Shown here one piece after another: positions 26,973 to 36,687 of a stretch of DNA of 64,000 nucleotides; position 1 is the stretch's first letter, and each line of letters opens with the position of its first letter. The notes below the pieces were generated by a model. It searched no databases, was not told the origin of the DNA, and saw only the letters and a list, made by a program, of their open reading frames with translations. The position numbers and the translations under genes are program-made. The stretch covers positions 744,001-808,000 of the forward strand of contig NZ_CP143624.1 in NCBI RefSeq assembly GCF_050038885.1, in the 5' to 3' direction. The DNA is from Myxococcus flavus. GTDB taxonomy: Bacteria > Myxococcota > Myxococcia > Myxococcales > Myxococcaceae.

Positions 26973-29732
26973 ATGGCAAGCCTTCGAAGCGCACCGGACA
27001 GTCGTCATGCGTCAACGACGGAGCGCCCGGGAGCGCCGGGCGAGCCGCTCTCGCGTCTGCTGCCCTCGAAGCTCGCTCCTCCGCGGACGGCATCCGTGCT
27101 GGTGCCGTGTAGCGCGGCCCTGCGGAAAGTCGACGAGGGTATTCACGGGAAGCTGGTGCTGGTGACGGCGCCACTCGGCTCGGGCAAGACGACGCTCCTG
27201 ACGCAGTGGTATCGCGAGGCGCGCGCACCACACCTGCTCGCGTGGCTGTCGCTCGATGAACAGGACAACGCGCCCGAGCGGTTCTTCTCGTACCTGGCCG
27301 GGGCGATTCGCCGGGCCGCGCCGGACTTCGACGCATACAGCACGAGCCAGCCCGACCACGCGACCTCGGTCCTGCTGCGGAGCCTGTGGAACCTGGGCCG
27401 CGAGCTCGTCGTGGTGCTGGATGACTTCCATGTGCTGCACGAGCGCTCGCTGGTGCGGGCCTTCTCGTACCTGCTCGACCACTCGCCACCGCACGTGCAC
27501 TGGATTGTCGCGTCCCGCCACCCACCCGAGCTGGACCTGGCCAGGCTGAAGCTCACCGAGCAGCTCGTGACGCTCGACGGCCGGGACTTGAGCCTGGACG
27601 GCGACGCCATCCGCGAGCTCGGCCTTCGCCTGTGCGGCGCCGCGCTCACGCCCGAGGACATCGAATTCCTCCGCGCGCGCACGGAGGGGTGGGTCGCAGG
27701 CGTCAAGCTGGCCCTGCTGTCCGCGGGCGAGCACGCGAGCGTGAGCGACGCGCTGAGGAAGGCCATTGGCTCCAACCACGACGTGGCGAAGTACCTGGCG
27801 GACGCGGTGCTGCGTGAGCAGCCCGAGGAGGTCCGCGAGTTCCTGGTCCTGAGCTCGGTGGTGGAGCAGCTCAACGGGGAGCTCTGCAACGCGCTCATGG
27901 GCATCACCCGCGGGCCCGCCCTGCTGGCGCACCTCGAGCGGTCACAGCTGTTCATCCAGCCGCTCGACGCCGAGCACCAGTGGTACCGGTACCATCCCCT
28001 GTTCCTCGACGTCCTGCGGGCCCAGCTCGCCTGCGACTACGGAGACCGCGTCCCGGGACTCCACCGCGCGGCGAGCGCATGGTTCGCCCAGCGCCAGATG
28101 CCGGACGAGGCGCTGACGCATGCGTTCGCCTCGGGCGACAGGGGCTGGTGCCTGGAGCTCACCGCCCGCTGCATGGAGGCGTGGATGCGCGAGGGCGAGA
28201 TTGCCTCCGTCCTTCAGTGGACGGCCCGGCTGACGCCTGAGGAGGTCATCCGGTCGCCGGCCATCTGCGTGGGACACATCGCGTGCCTCGTCCTGTCCCG
28301 TCGCTTCGCGCACGCGACGTCGGCGCTCCAGGACGCCCAGTACCACCTCGAGACGGCGTACCCGGTGGCCTCCCCGGAGCGCGAACGGCTGTCGAAGCGG
28401 CTCGCGCACCTCACGCTGCTCCACGCCGTGCTGTCCGACTCGGCTCCGGACTCCGGAATCGACCTGGACGCCTCGCCGGGGTCCGAGGAGTCGGATGTCT
28501 TCATCGCTGGCGCGGTGCTGGCCGCGAAGGCCTACCAGGCGCTCCGGATGAACCGGTTCGATGCGATGCGCCGGCTCGCGCTGAGCGCGCGGGAGACGCT
28601 GCAGGGGCACAACAACCCCTTCCTGGTCGGGTACACGGACGTCCTCGTCGCGCTGGCGGACCGGGCGCAGGGGAACATGAAGGACGCCGCGGAGCGATGC
28701 GAGGAGGCCTTCGAGCGCGCGAGCCGCGGACGGCGCAACCCGGTGTGGGTGAATGCGGCGACGGCGCTCGCCAACGCTCGCTACGAGCAGAACCGGCTCG
28801 ACGAAGCCGAAGCGCTCTGCGTCGAGGTGCTGCCGCTGCTCCCGCAGGCCTCCGTGTTCGAGACCTTCGCGCTCGCCTACCTCATGCTGGCCCGCATCAA
28901 GACGGTTCGCGGGAAGTACGCGGAGGCCTACCGGCTCCTGGACTACCTCCACAGTGTCCTCGAGTGCAGCCACCAGACGCGCTTCCTGGCCCACGTGTGC
29001 GGAGAGAAGATCCGCCTCTACCTGGTGGAACAGGCGCCCACGCGGATGAGGGTGGTGGCCCAGGAGTTCGGCCTGGGCGAGCGCATGCGGCGAGGGGAAT
29101 GGAGCGAGAAGCGCTTCTACGACGAGACGTGGGAGCGGCTCGGGCTCGCGCAGGCCTGGGTGATGATGGTGCGAGGCCGCCACGACAAGGCGCACGCCAT
29201 CCTGGAGACCCTGCGCGCCAGCGCCCATGAGGCGGGCTACGTGTCCCGCGAGACGGCGCTGCTGGCCGCGATTGCCGTGTGCCAGTGGCGGGCGGGGGAC
29301 GCGCTGGCGGCCTTCGCCGCGCTGAACCGGGGCTTCGCGCTGGTGCAGCGCTTCGGCTTCGGGCGCAGCGTGTTCGACGAGACGCCGGGCTTGCAGGAGG
29401 TCGTCGTCGCGGCCGCCATGCAGCGGAAGCTGAGCTACGCCCTGCCGGCCCGCTACACCACGCGGTACCAGGACCTGCTGTCGGCGGGCCCCCGCGTCCC
29501 ACGCGAGTTCGCGACGCCCCCCTCCGCGCCGCTGGAGCCACTCACCGAGCGCGAGCTCCAGATGCTCAAGCTGCTCGCGCAGGGGCTGAGCAACCAGGAG
29601 ATCAGCGAGCGCTCCAACGTGGCGCTCTCCACGACCAAGTGGCACCTGCGGAACGTGTTCGCCAAGCTGGAGGTCACCACCCGCACCGCCGCCATCGTGA
29701 AGGCGCAGGAGCGACTGCAACGGAACCTGTGA
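26973..29732 (+). CDS. MalT-like LuxR family regulator (LAL/STAND)
   Basis: A 919-residue large ATP-binding LuxR regulator. The N-terminal NACHT/AAA-type ATPase has Walker A APLGSGKTTLL (near residues 66-76) and Walker B LVVVLDDFHVL, followed by a winged-helix segment, a long TPR-like helical region (about 430-820) for ligand or partner sensing, and a C-terminal GerE/LuxR HTH with LTERELQMLKLLAQGLSNQEIS. These proteins oligomerise on inducer and ATP binding and activate operons. The start is ATG 26973 with GAAGGGG upstream. It is divergent from the propeller/peroxidase gene, the most obvious target. Confidence 0.92.
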   Translation: MASLRSAPDSRHASTTERPGAPGEPLSRLLPSKLAPPRTASVLVPCSAALRKVDEGIHGKLVLVTAPLGSGKTTLLTQWYREARAPHLLAWLSLDEQDNAPERFFSYLAGAIRRAAPDFDAYSTSQPDHATSVLLRSLWNLGRELVVVLDDFHVLHERSLVRAFSYLLDHSPPHVHWIVASRHPPELDLARLKLTEQLVTLDGRDLSLDGDAIRELGLRLCGAALTPEDIEFLRARTEGWVAGVKLALLSAGEHASVSDALRKAIGSNHDVAKYLADAVLREQPEEVREFLVLSSVVEQLNGELCNALMGITRGPALLAHLERSQLFIQPLDAEHQWYRYHPLFLDVLRAQLACDYGDRVPGLHRAASAWFAQRQMPDEALTHAFASGDRGWCLELTARCMEAWMREGEIASVLQWTARLTPEEVIRSPAICVGHIACLVLSRRFAHATSALQDAQYHLETAYPVASPERERLSKRLAHLTLLHAVLSDSAPDSGIDLDASPGSEESDVFIAGAVLAAKAYQALRMNRFDAMRRLALSARETLQGHNNPFLVGYTDVLVALADRAQGNMKDAAERCEEAFERASRGRRNPVWVNAATALANARYEQNRLDEAEALCVEVLPLLPQASVFETFALAYLMLARIKTVRGKYAEAYRLLDYLHSVLECSHQTRFLAHVCGEKIRLYLVEQAPTRMRVVAQEFGLGERMRRGEWSEKRFYDETWERLGLAQAWVMMVRGRHDKAHAILETLRASAHEAGYVSRETALLAAIAVCQWRAGDALAAFAALNRGFALVQRFGFGRSVFDETPGLQEVVVAAAMQRKLSYALPARYTTRYQDLLSAGPRVPREFATPPSAPLEPLTERELQMLKLLAQGLSNQEISERSNVALSTTKWHLRNVFAKLEVTTRTAAIVKAQERLQRNL

Positions 29733-30031
29733 GGGGGGCCACGGGCCCGTCGAGAAGGTAGAGGGCCTGGTTCCGCGAGGCTTCGAGAGGAGACCGGGAT
29801 ACCTCCGGTGTGACGGCGAGTGGTCCACCCACACTCCTCGTGGGAGGCGAGGCCGGACGCCGCCCGCAGCGGCTGGGCGCAGGTGGGATGTGGTGGACCT
29901 CGCGTCCCCTCCCCGCTCTAAGCTCCGGGGCAGTCCCCGCGTCCCCGCCATGTCGAGCCCAGGGGCGGATGAAACGGACGTCACGCGCCACCGCAGGCGC
30001 GGAATGGCTCCATGCCTCAGGAGAAGTCCTC
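29733..30031. other. Gene-free spacer
   Basis: Nothing with coding character is seen between the LuxR regulator and the acetyltransferase; frames here are shadows of neither gene and lack codon bias. The acetyltransferase promoter is expected near its right end. Confidence 0.45.
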
Positions 30032-30583
30032 ATGTCCGCAACCACCATCCCCACCGTCGAGACCGAGCGCCTCGTCCTCTCCGGCCACCGCCTCGAGGAC
30101 TTCGAGGAATGCCTCGCGATGTGGGCCGACCCGGCGGTCGTGCGCCACATCAGCGGCAAGCCGTCCACGCGGGAGGAGATGTGGGCGCGGCTCCTGCGCT
30201 ACGTGGGCCACTGGCAGCTCCTGGGCTACGGCTTCTGGGTGGTGCGTGAGAAGGCCACCGGGCGCCTCGTGGGCGAGGTGGGGCTGGGCGACTTCCATCG
30301 CGACATGCAACCGTCACTGGACAGCGCCTTCGAGGCGGGGTGGGTGCTGGCGCCCTGGTCGCACGGCAAGGGCTACGCCACCGAGGCGGTGCGCGCCGCC
30401 CTCGCCTGGGCGGACGCCCACCTTCGTCCAGCGCGCATGGCGTGCATCATTGCCCCCGAGAATGTCGCCTCCATTCGCGTCGCCGAGAAATGCGGCTTCC
30501 GCCAGACCGGCCAGGGCGTCTACAAGGGTGAACCCTCGCTCATGTTCGAGCGCGTGTCACAGCCGGCGCCGGGGGCCCGATGA
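30032..30583 (+). CDS. GNAT family N-acetyltransferase (RimJ/RimL-like)
   Basis: A 183-residue GNAT of the Acetyltransf_3 (RimJ/RimL) type. It opens with VETERLVLSGHRLEDFEECL, has the acetyl-CoA pyrophosphate loop in WVLAPWSHGKGYATEAVRAAL, and ends with the N-terminal-acetylase signature ENVASIRVAEKCGFRQTG. The substrate may be a ribosomal protein, an antibiotic or a small amine. A good AGGAGAAG ribosome site precedes the ATG at 30032. It is followed after 21 bp by a YdeI/OmpD-like gene on the same strand, so both may form an operon. Confidence 0.9.
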   Translation: MSATTIPTVETERLVLSGHRLEDFEECLAMWADPAVVRHISGKPSTREEMWARLLRYVGHWQLLGYGFWVVREKATGRLVGEVGLGDFHRDMQPSLDSAFEAGWVLAPWSHGKGYATEAVRAALAWADAHLRPARMACIIAPENVASIRVAEKCGFRQTGQGVYKGEPSLMFERVSQPAPGAR

Positions 30584-30604
30584 TTCACGAGGTGGATTGA
30601 GTCC

Positions 30605-30865
30605 ATGGCAACAACGAAGCGACCGGCACTCAAGCGCGCCAGGAACCCGATGCCCGCCCACGTCCGGGCGGCGCTCGTCGAGCGCGGATTGATGGACGCC
30701 TACAAGGCGCGGCCGCCGTACCAGCAGAACGACTACCTTGGCTGGATTGGCAGAGCCAAGCTCGAGGCCACCCGGCTCAAGCGTCTCAACCAGATGCTGG
30801 ACGAACTGGCAGGAGGGACGAAGTACATGAACATGTCATGGTCCGGCGGACGGAAGCAGCGCTGA
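30605..30865 (+). CDS. YdeI/OmpD-associated family small protein
   Basis: An 86-residue protein matching the C-terminal YdeI/OmpD-associated (bacteriocin-protection) domain: PAHVRAALVERGLMDAYKARPPYQQNDYLGWI, then ARL-rich and KRLNQMLDELAGG segments. Full-length YdeI proteins are about 190 residues with an added N-terminal domain; this short version keeps only the helical bundle. The family is linked to resistance to cationic peptides, but the mechanism is unclear. It is 21 bp downstream of a GNAT gene. Confidence 0.82.
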   Translation: MATTKRPALKRARNPMPAHVRAALVERGLMDAYKARPPYQQNDYLGWIGRAKLEATRLKRLNQMLDELAGGTKYMNMSWSGGRKQR

Positions 30866-30886
30866 GTCGAACCTCGCTGCCGCTGA

Positions 30887-31165
30887 CGTACGGACCACCG
30901 ACGCGGCGACGGCCCCTCGCTCCATCTTCACGAAGAGGCATGGCACTTCGATTGGGCCAATGTGCCGCCCCGGGACACCTGGAGTGCATTCGGTGGCAAG
31001 CGGCCACTGAGACGTGCATGGCGCAACGCCTCACAGGGCTGCGCCAGGCATAGAACCGTTGCCTGTTCCCTCCATGCGGGCGCGCTTGGCTCCCCGCTGC
31101 TGCGGTGTCAGCCATGGCAAGGGCCAGGCAATAGTTACTCGTGCACCCTCCAGCCCGAGGAATAG
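30887..31165 (+). pseudogene. Remnant with M15-peptidase-like motif and Cys-rich tail
   Basis: An open frame without a plausible start (stop at 30884). It begins with coding-like sequence containing HLHEEAWHFDWAN, which resembles the E-x-W-H active-site block of VanY/VanX-type D-Ala-D-Ala peptidases, then continues to a Cys-rich end, RCQPWQGPGNSYSCTLQP. That end resembles the tail of the next gene (VCRPKAGHQPNYTCSVQP). It is best read as the 3' part of a degraded gene whose 5' half is lost. The match to M15 peptidases is short, so it could also be another zinc-binding family. Confidence 0.4.
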
Positions 31166-31219
31166 CGCCTGACGAAAGGCGACGTGGCGCTGACCGTTGG
31201 CAAGGGCTCAGGCGTTAGA

Positions 31220-32263
31220 ATGGACAGGATGATGACGCGATTCGTCCTGTTCCTCGCCGTGGTCTCGCTCTGGCTTTGGCCGACAGCGACGCAGGCATGT
31301 GTCTGCATCGTGGGTGGGGGTGACCTTCACCAAGACCTCAAAACGGCACGTGAACGTACGAGCGCAATCTATCGGGCTCGCGTCCTTCCATTTCCACCGG
31401 GCCCGCGTTGGGGCCCCGCGGAGGTCGAGGTCCTGGAGGTCTTCAAAGGGCAAGTCGCCGTGGGCGAGAAGTTCACAATCCCCACGAGTGGCGGAGGCGA
31501 TTGCCTCATTCAGTTCCAGTCGGACACCGAGTACCTCATGTACGCCGAGCCTGAAAAACCCAGGTTCGTCTGGAGATGCTCCCGTACCCGGCCGTTGGAC
31601 ACCCCGGATGACCCGGAGCTGGACTGGCTCAGAACGGGGACGCTGCCTCGCATTCCAGTCGTGCTCCAGCGCGAGTCCGTGTCATGCGAGCCCTGCGACA
31701 TAAACCGCATTGGCGGCCAGCTGACGGCCCGTCCAGGGAAAGCCCCCGTCGCTCCGCAAGAGGAACGCAAGGCACTCGCCTTGATGAAAGCCGGCCGTCC
31801 ATTCTTCACCGACTCCAGCATGGCCTCAGATTCGGAGCGGCGGGTCATGGTGGGCAGGACGTGGGAAGGCAAGACGTTCGAGCTGACTCAGACGCCTGAT
31901 GACTCCGTCGACGAGCCCTGCAGACAGCAGGTCCACCTCCGGTGGTGCAAGCGAATCGAAGTATCGAGGCCACACCCGGACAGCGGCCCATCCTTCCGCT
32001 GCATCGAGCCGGAGCCCGCTGCTCTGGTATGCGACGAAAACAAGAGCCGCACGTCGAAGTGGGAGCTCCCGGAGCCACTCTCCGCGGGCCAGTGCAGGTG
32101 GCGCACTCCCAACAATGCCAGGTGCACGCTCAGCAGCCCCCCTGCCCCACTCGCGGCGGGCGTGCCTGCGTCGCCAGTGCTGGTCTGCAGGCCCAAGGCG
32201 GGACACCAGCCCAATTACACATGCAGCGTCCAGCCTGCTCCGATGCCGCCACGGCCCGAGTAG
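31220..32263 (+). CDS. Secreted Cys-rich TIMP/netrin-like protein
   Basis: A 347-residue secreted protein. The signal peptide ends at TQA, so the mature chain begins with CVC, the Cys-x-Cys N-terminus by which tissue-inhibitor-of-metalloproteinase (NTR) domains chelate the protease zinc; the following EVEVLEVFKGQVAVGEKF is a typical OB-fold strand. A second part from about residue 215 has several spaced Cys pairs and a repeat-like tail. Bacterial NTR proteins are poorly known; metalloprotease inhibition or envelope binding is possible. The start among ATGs at 31220, 31229 and 31232 is uncertain. It resembles the tail of the upstream remnant. Confidence 0.68.
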   Translation: MDRMMTRFVLFLAVVSLWLWPTATQACVCIVGGGDLHQDLKTARERTSAIYRARVLPFPPGPRWGPAEVEVLEVFKGQVAVGEKFTIPTSGGGDCLIQFQSDTEYLMYAEPEKPRFVWRCSRTRPLDTPDDPELDWLRTGTLPRIPVVLQRESVSCEPCDINRIGGQLTARPGKAPVAPQEERKALALMKAGRPFFTDSSMASDSERRVMVGRTWEGKTFELTQTPDDSVDEPCRQQVHLRWCKRIEVSRPHPDSGPSFRCIEPEPAALVCDENKSRTSKWELPEPLSAGQCRWRTPNNARCTLSSPPAPLAAGVPASPVLVCRPKAGHQPNYTCSVQPAPMPPRPE

Positions 32264-32545
32264 ACGACGAGGGCCTGGCCGGAGGTCGGCTGGGATTCAT
32301 GGCACGTCATTGAACGGCGCTCCCCTGCGCCGCGAGCGCCACCCAGTTCAGCCACGAGACCGCCCGCGCGTTGCGCCGACTCCCCCAGGGCCGAGATGCG
32401 GGCACGTGCTGCCAGGTCCTGGCCCAGGTCACCGCGACGCCATCCCTTTCAGCCATGCCACAGGGCTTTTGCCTCGACCGCAAATGAAGCCGCTCCCAGC
32501 ACCGTGCCTCGTGGCACGGCCCCCAAAGGCCCCTGCCATCAGGCC

Positions 32546-32917
32546 TCACGCCTTCGCGGGCTGCTTCCCTGCATCCTTGCCTTCGTCGCGGCCATGCACG
32601 GACGCAGGCGGGCTGGTCGCCTCCACGGCGGAGAACGTCTCCAGCACCTTGTACGTATGACTGGAGCCGCGCGGCACCAGCCAGGAGTCACCGGGGTTGA
32701 GCAGGATGACCTGTCCCTCCAGGTGCAGCTCCGCGCGCCCCTTCAGCACGTAGCCGACCGTCTCGTAGTCCCTCACGGTGAGGGGCGCGGCCTCCCCTGG
32801 TGGCTCGTCCTCCCACAGCCGCATCGACAGGCGGACGCCGGACGCCAGGTACTTCTGCCCCATCTCCCCCTTGGGAGAGTGCCGACTCTCCACCTTCTTC
32901 ACGCTGGTGTCGCCCAT
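32546..32917 (-). CDS. Cupin domain protein
   Basis: A 123-residue single cupin. The conserved barrel starts near YLASGVRLSMRLWEDEP, has the first-motif region VRDYETVGYVLKGRAELHLEG and the second motif NPGDSWLVPRGSSHTYKV with the ligand-like His. The first-motif metal His are replaced, so it may bind ligand without a metal or use an altered site. A GGAGAAGAAGG ribosome site precedes the ATG. The Ser/Lys-rich tail is disordered. The role is unknown; it is on the same strand as, and 191 bp downstream of, the cold-shock gene. Confidence 0.78.
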   Translation of the reverse strand: MGDTSVKKVESRHSPKGEMGQKYLASGVRLSMRLWEDEPPGEAAPLTVRDYETVGYVLKGRAELHLEGQVILLNPGDSWLVPRGSSHTYKVLETFSAVEATSPPASVHGRDEGKDAGKQPAKA

Positions 32918-33044
32918 GCCTTCTTCTCCGTTGGATGGCGGCGGGTACGCCGCGCGTCTGCCGTGAAGGTAAGGAAGGCCTCCAGCTGTCGACGAACCCC
33001 CGAAGCGGGCCGCCTGCCCGGCATACCAGGGGCCAGACATGCGA

Positions 33045-33078
33045 AGGCCCCGCCTCCCTGGTGAGGAGACCGGGCCTC
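33045..33078 (-). terminator. Imperfect hairpin after the cold-shock gene
   Basis: Arms AGGCCC...CTCC-type (33045-33057 with 33065-33077) pair with two mismatches. It lies about 30 bases beyond the stop of the leftward csp gene and could end its transcript. Confidence 0.35.
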
Positions 33079-33108
33079 GGGCACACACAAGCGTGGCCTG
33101 CGGATGCT

Positions 33109-33309
33109 TCAGATGGCGCGGACGTTCTGCGCCTGGAGGCCCTTCGGGCCGCGCGTCACGTCGAACTCCACCTGCTGCCCCTCCTGGAGGGTGCGGAAGC
33201 CATCCATGTTGATGGCGGTGTGGTGGCAGAAGACGTCCTCACCGTTCTCCTGAGCGATGAAGCCGAACCCCTTGGCGTCGTTGAACCACTTCACGGTACC
33301 AGTTGCCAT
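33109..33309 (-). CDS. Cold-shock protein
   Basis: A 66-residue CspA-family RNA chaperone. All family features are present: MATGTVKWFNDAKGFGFI (RNP1 KGFGFI), DVFCHH (RNP2 variant, normally VFVHF), LQEGQQVEFDV and the C-terminal NVRAI. RNP2 has Cys and a double His in place of the usual Val-His-Phe, a variation seen in some delta-proteobacterial copies. A GAAGAAGG ribosome site precedes ATG at 33309. It is probably monocistronic. The 350-bp region upstream is long enough for the regulatory 5' UTR typical of these genes. Confidence 0.95.
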   Translation of the reverse strand: MATGTVKWFNDAKGFGFIAQENGEDVFCHHTAINMDGFRTLQEGQQVEFDVTRGPKGLQAQNVRAI

Positions 33310-33660
33310 GTGACCTTCTTCTTTCTGCTTCGTGGCCGCCGCCAAGGGCTGCCCGAACGACTGTGCGGAGCGGACATCGCGCCGGCGCCCTAACGACAAA
33401 CCGCCCGGCATTTCCTGTCCACACGCGAACCGCCTTTCGGGCAGCCTGCCGTCCGCCAGCGGACACTCCGTATCCCGGGACTTCCCTGGCGCGTCGCCCG
33501 ACGTCTGCCTCTCCGCACTTCCCGGGCGCCTCGCAGCGGGCACGCCTTCACACTTCTTCATCCCGCGCGGGCGCGGCCTTCATACCCGCCTTCTACCTTC
33601 CCGCCCGTCGTCACCTCACCGCCGGCCCGCTCGGTCCGGCCTCATTGGGAGCGTGGAAGC
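33310..33660. other. Divergent intergenic region without genes
   Basis: No coding sequence is visible between the cold-shock gene and the Spy-like gene, which are divergent. It should contain both promoters and a csp 5' leader. I cannot mark -35/-10 elements with confidence; no long inverted repeats were noticed. Confidence 0.45.
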
Positions 33661-34236
33661 ATGTTCGGGTTTCTCTTTGGAACGGCCTGCCTCGCCGGGC
33701 TCATCTACACCGTCCGCGGTGGACCTCACTGGCGCCACCCCTCACACCGCAGGGGCCGCTGGAGCGGACGCAACCGCCTTCGCTGGCTCTTCGAGCACCT
33801 GGATACGTCCCCCGGCCAGGAGAAGGTCCTCCTCAAGGCCGCGGACGATGTCATGGAGGCTTTCGCCAAGGCCCGCGACGAGCTCGGCCCCAGCCGCACC
33901 GCGGTGGGCACCGCTTTGCGCGGTGAGCACTTCGATGGTGCCGCCCTGCGCGAGCTCTTCGCTCGTCACGACGTGGCCATCGACAACGTGCGCCGCACGC
34001 TCCAAGGCGCGCTCGCCCAGGTCCATGAGGCGCTCGACCCGAAACAGCGCCGCGAGCTGGCGGACCTGCTCGAACACGGTCCTGGCTACGCCCACCGCTG
34101 GCATGGAGGCCACGGAGGCTGGCACCGCCGCTGTGGTGGGCCCGGTGGCTGGCGAAGTGGAGCGTTCGGGCACGGCGGAGGCCGCCACGGTGACGGCCCT
34201 GGCCCCTGGCGCACGGATGGCCCGCGCGAGGTGTGA
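33661..34236 (+). CDS. Spy/CpxP-like periplasmic heavy-metal sensor protein
   Basis: A 191-residue protein: N-terminal signal anchor (FGFLFGTACLAGLIY), a basic linker, a helical heavy-metal-resistance (Spy/CpxP/CnrX-like) domain with SPGQEKVLLKAADDVMEAF and LDPKQRRELADLLEHG, then a Gly/His/Trp-rich tail (GYAHRWHGGHGGWHRRCGG). Spy-type domains are periplasmic chaperones or sensors that restrain a partner kinase; the His/Cys-rich tail suggests direct metal binding. It is the first gene of a four-gene operon with a His-rich membrane peptide and an OmpR/kinase pair. GGGAGCG precedes the start. Confidence 0.8.
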   Translation: MFGFLFGTACLAGLIYTVRGGPHWRHPSHRRGRWSGRNRLRWLFEHLDTSPGQEKVLLKAADDVMEAFAKARDELGPSRTAVGTALRGEHFDGAALRELFARHDVAIDNVRRTLQGALAQVHEALDPKQRRELADLLEHGPGYAHRWHGGHGGWHRRCGGPGGWRSGAFGHGGGRHGDGPGPWRTDGPREV

Positions 34237-34286
34237 GGCACACCCGGTCCGTCCCTGGATTCTCGAACGCCCGAAGGAGCATCCCC

Positions 34287-34520
34287 ATGCGCCGCCGCCT
34301 GCTCATCGTCCTGCTCGCCCTGGGCACCGTCGGAGGCTACGCCTCCGGCTTCGCCCGCCTCGCCCGGCACCGCTCACACGAGCGCCATCACTGCCACCAT
34401 GGCTCCGTGGAGCACGGCTGGAGTCCGAACAGCCCCCACGGGCGATGGGAGCCACCCGGCCATCCCAGGGTGACTTCCCCGTCGACGACCAGCCCCACCA
34501 TCCACATCGCGCATCCCTGA
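34287..34520 (+). CDS. Small His-rich membrane protein
   Basis: A 77-residue protein with one membrane helix (LLIVLLALGTVGGYASGFA) followed by a His/Pro-rich tail (HRSHERHHCHHGSVEHGW). The His and Cys residues could bind divalent metals such as Ni, Cu or Zn. It lies between the Spy-like gene and the response regulator with short gaps (50 and 15 bp), so it is most likely a fourth component of the same signalling unit. The start is ATG 34287 with AAGGAG. No family is recognised. Confidence 0.65.
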   Translation: MRRRLLIVLLALGTVGGYASGFARLARHRSHERHHCHHGSVEHGWSPNSPHGRWEPPGHPRVTSPSTTSPTIHIAHP

Positions 34521-34535
34521 AGTAGAAAGCAGTGC

Positions 34536-35212
<677 letters not shown>

Positions 35213-35216
<4 letters not shown>

Positions 35217-36622
35217 GACGCGGCCGCCACGGCGGGCTCTTTCGGCCCCCGCACGGATGGGGCGACTGGGGAAACGCGCACGAATGCGGTCCCTGGGGGT
35301 ACCGGCACCCGCCCCATGGCTACTGGCACATGGGGCGACTGGGGAGCTTCGTGCGCGCCCGGTTGCACCGGCGCCTCTTCCTGTGGTTCGGCCTGTCCAT
35401 CATCGCCACGTGCGCGGTGGTGTTCACGGTGATGAGCCTGGTGGGCGGCGGCACGTGGAAACAGGAAGGCGAGCGGGTGCGCGCCTTCCTGAGCCACCGC
35501 TTCGAGGAGGTCTGGGACGAGCCAGCACGACGCAACGCGCTGGTGGACTCCATCGCCAGGGACTTGCAGGTTGGCGTGGAGCTGCGCGACGCGACCGGCG
35601 CCCTGCTGGCGCAGACGGAGCCGCCATGCCGGCGGCCCGAGCTCACGCTGCCCGTGATGCGCGACGGCGCCCTGCTGGGCTCGGTGGGCGCCTGCTACTC
35701 CAGCTTCCGTCCAAAGAGTCCCCTCAAGGTGGTGCTGCCGCTGGCGCTGTCGTGCATGGTGCTGTGGCTGGCCGCCGGCAAGCTCGCGAGGCGGCTCGCG
35801 CGCCCCATGGATGAGCTGGTGCGCGCCACCCGGGAGCTTGGCTCGGGCCGGCTGGACTCGCGCGCGGACATCGCGCCGCAGGTCACCGGTGAGTTCGCCG
35901 TGCTGGCGGATGCCTTCAACGACATGGCCGGGCGCATCGAGAAGCAGGTCGCGGACCAGCGCGAGCTGCTGGCCGCCGTGTCCCACGAGCTGCGCACGCC
36001 GCTGGCCCGGCTGCGCGTGCTGACGGAGCTGCTGCGGGACGGCGGCGGCAACCCGAAGACGCTGGACCAGGTGGACCGGGAGGTCGTGGAGCTGGACGCG
36101 CTGGTGGGCGAGCTGCTCGCCAGCTCCCGGCTGGACTTCGGCCAGCTCACGCCGCGTGTCCTCGACGGCCGGACACTCGCCACGCAGGCCCTGGAGCGTG
36201 CCGGGCTGACCAGCGCCATCCTGGACGCGGACGTGGAGCACGCCGGGCTCGTCGGCGACGCGACGCTGCTGGGCCGCGCGCTGGCGAACCTCCTGGAGAA
36301 TGCACGCAAGCACGGCACCGGCGCCGAGGCGCTGCGACTCCTGGAGCGAGGCGAGCACCTGGCCTTCTGCGTGGACGACCGCGGACCGGGGCTCCAGCCG
36401 GGCGAGGACGAGCGCATCTTCCGCCCCTTCTATCGGAAGGACTCGGGCGCGGAGGCCCGCGAGGCGGGTTCGCTGGGCCTGGGGCTGGCGCTGGTCCAAC
36501 GCATCGCGCACGCGCACGGCGGAGACGTCTTCGCGGAGAACCGTCCAGGCGGAGGCGCCCGGGTGGGCTTCACCGTGCGGAAGGTCGGCCCGCCGAGCAC
36601 GGAGCGCCGCCCAGCCGCGTGA
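35213..36622 (+). CDS. Sensor histidine kinase with His-rich N-terminus
   Basis: A 469-residue membrane kinase starting at GTG. Residues 1-40 form a Gly/His/Trp-rich cytoplasmic leader with six His and one Cys before TM1 (55-78); a short periplasmic sensor domain (about 79-170) and TM2 (171-190) follow. HAMP, dimerisation helices with the phospho-acceptor His258 (AVSHELRTPL) and an HATPase with NLLENARKHG, DDRGPGL and GLGLALVQRIAHAHGG complete it. The His-rich leader resembles the tail of the Spy-like protein, suggesting that the whole operon responds to metal or envelope stress. Confidence 0.92.
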
Positions 36623-36642
36623 AGCGCGAGGCGAGGGATGGC

Positions 36643-36687
36643 GCCCCTCTCCTCGCCCCACTTCGCGTGCGCGCCGAGGAGAGGGGC
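36643..36687 (+). terminator. Terminator of the two-component operon
   Basis: The perfect 13-bp arms GCCCCTCTCCTCG (36643-36655) and CGAGGAGAGGGGC (36675-36687) with a 19-nt loop begin 20 bases after the kinase stop codon. Confidence 0.75.

Noticed and set aside
30605..30865. Toxin-antitoxin module with the GNAT gene
   Set aside because: The small gene matches YdeI/OmpD-associated proteins, not an antitoxin; the GNAT is RimJ/L-like, not a TacT-type toxin.
33661..34236. His-rich ORF as a simple metallothionein
   Set aside because: The body is a Spy/CpxP-like helical domain with a signal anchor, and Cys content is too low.
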